From Bacteroidota bacterium (GTDB lineage: Bacteria > Bacteroidota > Bacteroidia > Sphingobacteriales > Sphingobacteriaceae), in NCBI GenBank assembly GCA_018266915.1, contig JAFDZM010000034.1, positions 28,811 through 92,810 on the forward strand: 64,000 nucleotides of DNA. The letters run 5' to 3'. Position 1 is the first letter of the stretch. Each line of letters opens with the position of its first letter. The position numbers were made by a program, and so were the translations under genes. A model generated the notes under the pieces. The model was not told the origin of the DNA, ran no database searches, and saw only the letters and a list, made by a program, of their open reading frames with translations. Shown piece after piece: positions 62,233 through 64,000 of this stretch.

Positions 62233-63633
62233 ATGGTACACAGGTACAAACAATTTCATAATGTAATTAATATAACATTAGATTATTTGTTGCTAAACTT
62301 GTCTTTGATAGTCGTTTACAATTATTTCAATCATACTTTAATATCCTGGGTAAACAATCAAAGCTATTTGCCAATAGTTTTGGTATTCAATCTTTTGTGG
62401 CTTTTATCTTCTAATATCACCAGCCTATACAATAATGTTTCAGACATTGATCTTAAGGTTTATCGTAATGTGGCTAAAACTTACCTGCTTTACCTTGGCC
62501 TGATATGCTTTATCCTATTGGCAATGAGCGGAACTAAAACTCATTTTATAAGTAAAGAGTATTTATTTTATTCCATGTCTTTGTTCGGGATATTCCTTGG
62601 TATATGGAAAATCGGGTTTTTCGCCATCAGGAAGAGTGATAAAGTGTTAATGAATAATTCACGAAACGCAATCATAGTTGGTGCCAGCCGCGCCGGGAAT
62701 GAGCTTTACAATCAATTCAACAATAAAGTATTAAAAGGATATAATTTGCTTGGCTTTTTTGATGATGAACCATCAAGGGTTAGCCCGAAGCACCTTTACC
62801 TGGGTAATACCAGCCTATGCATGGATTATGTTCTTAAAAATAATGTTGAAGAAATATTTTGTGCGCTGCCATACTCAGAGCATAAAACCATCGAGCGTTT
62901 AATGTCTGATTCTGACAAGAACCTGATCAGGTTTAAAATAGTACCAGAATACCACGAATATTTCAAAAACACATCTTATCTGCAAAATTTAGGAAACATT
63001 CCAATTCTGACAGTAAGGGCTGAACCTTTAGAGAATATTGTTAACAGGATTGTTAAACGCGCCTTTGACATCATGTTCTCGTTAGGGGTGATCATTTTCT
63101 TATTTACATGGTTGTTCCCGATCATAGCTATTTTGATCAAATTAGGATCAAAAGGCCCCGTATTTTTCAAACAAAAGCGTTCCGGCCGCGATAACCATTC
63201 CTTTACATGCTATAAATTCAGAAGTATGAGAAAGGACAATAAAACTGAACATGTTCAGGCCACTAAAGGCGACGCACGTGTAACCAAACTTGGGGCTTTC
63301 ATGCGTAAAACAAGCATTGATGAGCTTCCGCAATTCTTTAATGTGTTGATCGGCAATATGTCAATCGTAGGCCCCCGCCCTCACATGTTAAGTCATACTG
63401 AGCAATACTCTCAATTGATAGATCAGTTTATGGTTCGTCATTTCATGAAACCCGGTATAACTGGCTGGGCACAAATAAACGGCCTGCGCGGAGAGACAAA
63501 AACAACCGAAGCCATGCTTGAGCGTGTTGAAGCAGATGTATGGTATCTTGAAAACTGGACATTCCTGCTTGACCTGAGAATTATAGCCTTAACATTCTGG
63601 AAATCAGCTACAGGTGACAAAAACGCTTACTAA
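62233..63633 (+). CDS. undecaprenyl-phosphate sugar phosphotransferase (WcaJ/WbaP-like)
   Basis: A 466-residue inner-membrane protein that starts exopolysaccharide assembly by moving a sugar phosphate from a nucleotide sugar to undecaprenyl phosphate. It has four membrane spans in residues 10-130, a CoA-binding-like domain near 140-250 ([18 protein letters not shown]) and the catalytic PNPT domain from about 275: [42 protein letters not shown], then [27 protein letters not shown] and the C-terminus. Glucose-1-phosphate is the usual sugar of this type. It is divergent from wza-wzc. Confidence 0.93.
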   Translation: MVHRYKQFHNVINITLDYLLLNLSLIVVYNYFNHTLISWVNNQSYLPIVLVFNLLWLLSSNITSLYNNVSDIDLKVYRNVAKTYLLYLGLICFILLAMSGTKTHFISKEYLFYSMSLFGIFLGIWKIGFFAIRKSDKVLMNNSRNAIIVGASRAGNELYNQFNNKVLKGYNLLGFFDDEPSRVSPKHLYLGNTSLCMDYVLKNNVEEIFCALPYSEHKTIERLMSDSDKNLIRFKIVPEYHEYFKNTSYLQNLGNIPILTVRAEPLENIVNRIVKRAFDIMFSLGVIIFLFTWLFPIIAILIKLGSKGPVFFKQKRSGRDNHSFTCYKFRSMRKDNKTEHVQATKGDARVTKLGAFMRKTSIDELPQFFNVLIGNMSIVGPRPHMLSHTEQYSQLIDQFMVRHFMKPGITGWAQINGLRGETKTTEAMLERVEADVWYLENWTFLLDLRIIALTFWKSATGDKNAY

Positions 63634-63654
63634 CAAAAAGTCCTAATAATTTTA

Positions 63655-63709
63655 AACCCCCACTTTTGAACAGAGCATCTCAACCTACGCTCTATTCAAA
63701 ATGGGGGTT
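63655..63709 (+). terminator. terminator between wcaJ and the next gene
   Basis: AACCCCCACTTTTGAACAGAGC pairs with the segment at 63689-63709 (GCTCTATTCAAAATGGGGGTT) around a 12-base loop. It is long and nearly perfect, so it can end transcripts from both sides. Confidence 0.8.
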
Positions 63710-63731
63710 GTCCATTTAATAAAAATTCTTA

Positions 63732-64000
63732 TTAAAGCTTCAGGGTAATTATTACCGAGGGTAATATGCTGGCATCAATATTAGCTTTTAATATGTTAGT
63801 GGTCCATCCGTCAGGCTGGAATGCGGTTGATGGGTCCCACCATGCATCCATTTCTGCGCCTGATGTTTGGAAGAATTTCACTTTATTATAGCCCATGTAA
63901 ATATCAGAGCTTGACGCGCCGGAATAATTGCCATAGCAAAGACCACAATTGGAATACGGCGTGCTTATTCCATAAATGGTATTATGATCCATTTTAATAT
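63732..64000 (-). CDS. partial protein of unknown function, C-terminal end
   Basis: A frame of at least 86 codons on the minus strand that continues open to the right edge, so the start may lie outside the window (ATG 63992 is possible but unproven). Its sequence is rich in Tyr, Gly, Asn and Ser: YGISTPYSNCGLCYGNYSG, then DAWWDPSTAFQPDGWTTN and a final beta-like ILPSVIITLKL. It looks like an exported or surface protein end. I do not recognise it. Confidence 0.5.
   Translation of the reverse strand, partial: IKMDHNTIYGISTPYSNCGLCYGNYSGASSSDIYMGYNKVKFFQTSGAEMDAWWDPSTAFQPDGWTTNILKANIDASILPSVIITLKL

Noticed and set aside
1..64000. CRISPR array
   Set aside because: No evenly spaced direct repeats of 25-40 bases with unique spacers were seen.

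Overview
The window looks like a chromosomal segment of a Bacteroidetes bacterium of the family Sphingobacteriaceae, close to Mucilaginibacter or Pedobacter. This is judged by reading the proteins, not by a search. Promoters have the Bacteroidetes form (TTTG, about 19 bp, TAnnTTTG), Shine-Dalgarno sequences are mostly absent, and the gene families (PSD1/DUF1501, DUF6799, SHOCT, HYC_CC_PP, Wza/Wzc/WcaJ set) are typical of that group.

Bases 1-13,500 are mainly housekeeping. They hold the end of a DUF1080 sugar hydrolase, a small membrane protein, serine synthesis (serC-serA), rpe, pnp, rpsO, ddl, two hotdog thioesterases, a PASTA-rhodanese-mltG-thioesterase-YihY run and a hexapeptide acetyltransferase. 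Three intergenic gaps carry related inverted repeats built from short AGTGA/CAGTTA-like units.

Two tRNA-Ser genes, TGA at 13,574 and CGA at 26,214, each have foreign-looking DNA downstream. Each insert is closed by the same 14-base copy of the tRNA 3' end (TCCCTCTCTCCGCC) followed by a hairpin. The first insert (about 3 kb) holds one large SF1 helicase fused to a Vsr/DUF559-like nuclease domain, a candidate defence gene. Between the inserts lie a peroxiredoxin, a GH20-like hydrolase and a four-gene operon of exported PSD1, DUF1501, beta-propeller and membrane cytochrome c proteins.

The second insert (26,301-42,484) is a copper/silver resistance island with a truncated tyrosine integrase. It encodes two small HYC_CC_PP proteins, a DUF2231 membrane protein, DUF3347, a multicopper oxidase fused to a CopB-like barrel, a CopZ-like chaperone, a SHOCT protein, a CPH-type P1B ATPase, a Met-rich DUF6799 protein, a metal-binding-domain protein, and an RND efflux pump with TolC-like channel and two adaptors. 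The RND pump gene (cusA) is split exactly between TM4 and TM5 by a one-base frame change with an ATGA overlap. No regulator is recognisable in the island.

Downstream are a MarR regulator with a rifamycin phosphotransferase (rph), a glyoxalase-like protein, TrmO, an outer-membrane barrel protein and uronate genes (kduI and an SDR). The last 14 kb is an exopolysaccharide locus: gmd, three GT4 glycosyltransferases, a polymerase, a flippase, a Wzc tyrosine kinase and Wza export protein on the minus strand, and a divergent WcaJ-type initiating transferase. About 1 kb of AT-rich DNA separates wza from wcaJ and contains a possible leader ORF with a hairpin.
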